Source: a bacterium (GTDB lineage: Bacteria > Verrucomicrobiota > Kiritimatiellia > UBA8416 > CAMZLY01). Taken from it: 23,203 nucleotides of DNA. A program made the position numbers and the translations under genes. Shown in pieces: positions 22,835-23,203 of this stretch; position 1 is the stretch's first letter; every line of letters starts with the position of its first letter. The stretch spans positions 1 through 23,203 of the forward strand of contig DAOVUR010000003.1 in NCBI GenBank assembly GCA_030632465.1, read 5' to 3'. The notes beneath the pieces are model-generated. The model searched no databases. It worked only from the letters and a program-made list of their open reading frames with translations, and was not told where the DNA came from.

Positions 22835-23203
22835 GTGAGGCTATGTAGGTATATATTTATTGTTGCTGTATTGCAGTTGCTTATGGCTGGTGTGGTGTTC
22901 GGTCAGGCTAGTGGTAATCCGTTGGCAGTGTATGGACCTGATCGTTTGGCATTAAAGTTTGATAATACTGAGGATGTTAACATTCCTGATTATGCAACGT
23001 TTCGTATCGGGCCTTTCTACTCTACGGTATCGATTAGTCAAGAGTTTGGTTATCGCTGGTCAGCAAGCACTGGCACGGGAACGGATTACTTGTATGGGAA
23101 CCGTCGTGGTGAGATTCTTAAGGACGGTCCTGAGTTTCCTTTGATTACGACGTTGGGTTTTAGAAATTTTGTGCTGATAACGAGGAATATGGATCTGGAT
23201 ATC
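22835..23203 (+). CDS. Exported protein of unknown function, 3' end outside window
   Basis: The frame opens at GTG 22835, 10 nt after GGGAG, and stays open to the window end (123 codons). It begins MRLCRYIFIVAVLQLLMAGV, a Sec signal peptide probably cleaved after VFGQA. The mature part has short alternating strands (FRIGPFYSTVSISQEFGYRW, PLITTLGFRNFVLI), suggesting a beta-rich, perhaps outer-membrane, protein. No family is recognised. It follows the GT39-like gene by 31 nt and is probably in the same transcription unit as pyrE and that gene. It lies too early in the frame to judge its full length or domains. Confidence 0.72.
   Translation, partial: MRLCRYIFIVAVLQLLMAGVVFGQASGNPLAVYGPDRLALKFDNTEDVNIPDYATFRIGPFYSTVSISQEFGYRWSASTGTGTDYLYGNRRGEILKDGPEFPLITTLGFRNFVLITRNMDLDI

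Overview
This window looks like a chromosomal segment of an anaerobic member of the PVC superphylum, probably Kiritimatiellota, Lentisphaerota or a relative in Verrucomicrobiota. The main reason is a five-gene cluster (2922-10730) with the order and domain make-up of the Akkermansia muciniphila Amuc_1102-1101-1100-1099-1098 pilus-like locus. A class I hybrid cluster protein fits an anaerobic life, and several predicted outer-membrane or exported proteins fit a diderm cell. The taxon is inferred from gene content; there is no rRNA in the window.

Layout. 1-544 (minus) is the 5' part of an outer-membrane beta-barrel gene. 545-1146 is gene-free, with 9-bp tandem repeats, a 65-bp-period direct repeat and a structured inverted-repeat element lying against the guaA stop codon. 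guaA (1147-2691, minus) encodes GMP synthase. Divergent from it, 2922-10730 is the pilus-like operon: a small exported protein, a PilM-PilN fusion, an Amuc_1100-like inner-membrane protein, a PilP-like protein with a zinc ribbon and calcium-binding loops, and a secretin with an unusual Glu/Val repeat arm. It ends at a strong terminator.

10824-13797 holds housekeeping and accessory genes: a stand-alone 5'-3' exonuclease, a small membrane protein with paired CxxC motifs (minus), a YycJ/WalJ-like MBL-fold hydrolase, and a secreted thermonuclease.

14077-18373 is the most interesting part. It holds a sigma-54 enhancer-binding protein with a cysteine-rich PAS domain, then a canonical -24/-12 promoter (GG-N10-GC), then thioredoxin, a membrane-anchored DUF6132-thioredoxin fusion and hcp, closed by a strong terminator. 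The heptamer TGCAACG/CGTTGCA is clustered both upstream of the -24/-12 promoter and in front of the regulator gene. This suggests an autoregulated, sigma-54-dependent redox or nitrosative-stress module.

18682-23203 holds a CsgG-family lipoprotein-like or exported protein, a ZIP metal transporter, pyrE, a GT39-like membrane glycosyltransferase whose best start is a non-canonical AUA codon, and the 5' part of an exported protein that runs off the window. No tRNA, rRNA, CRISPR array or intact transposase was seen.
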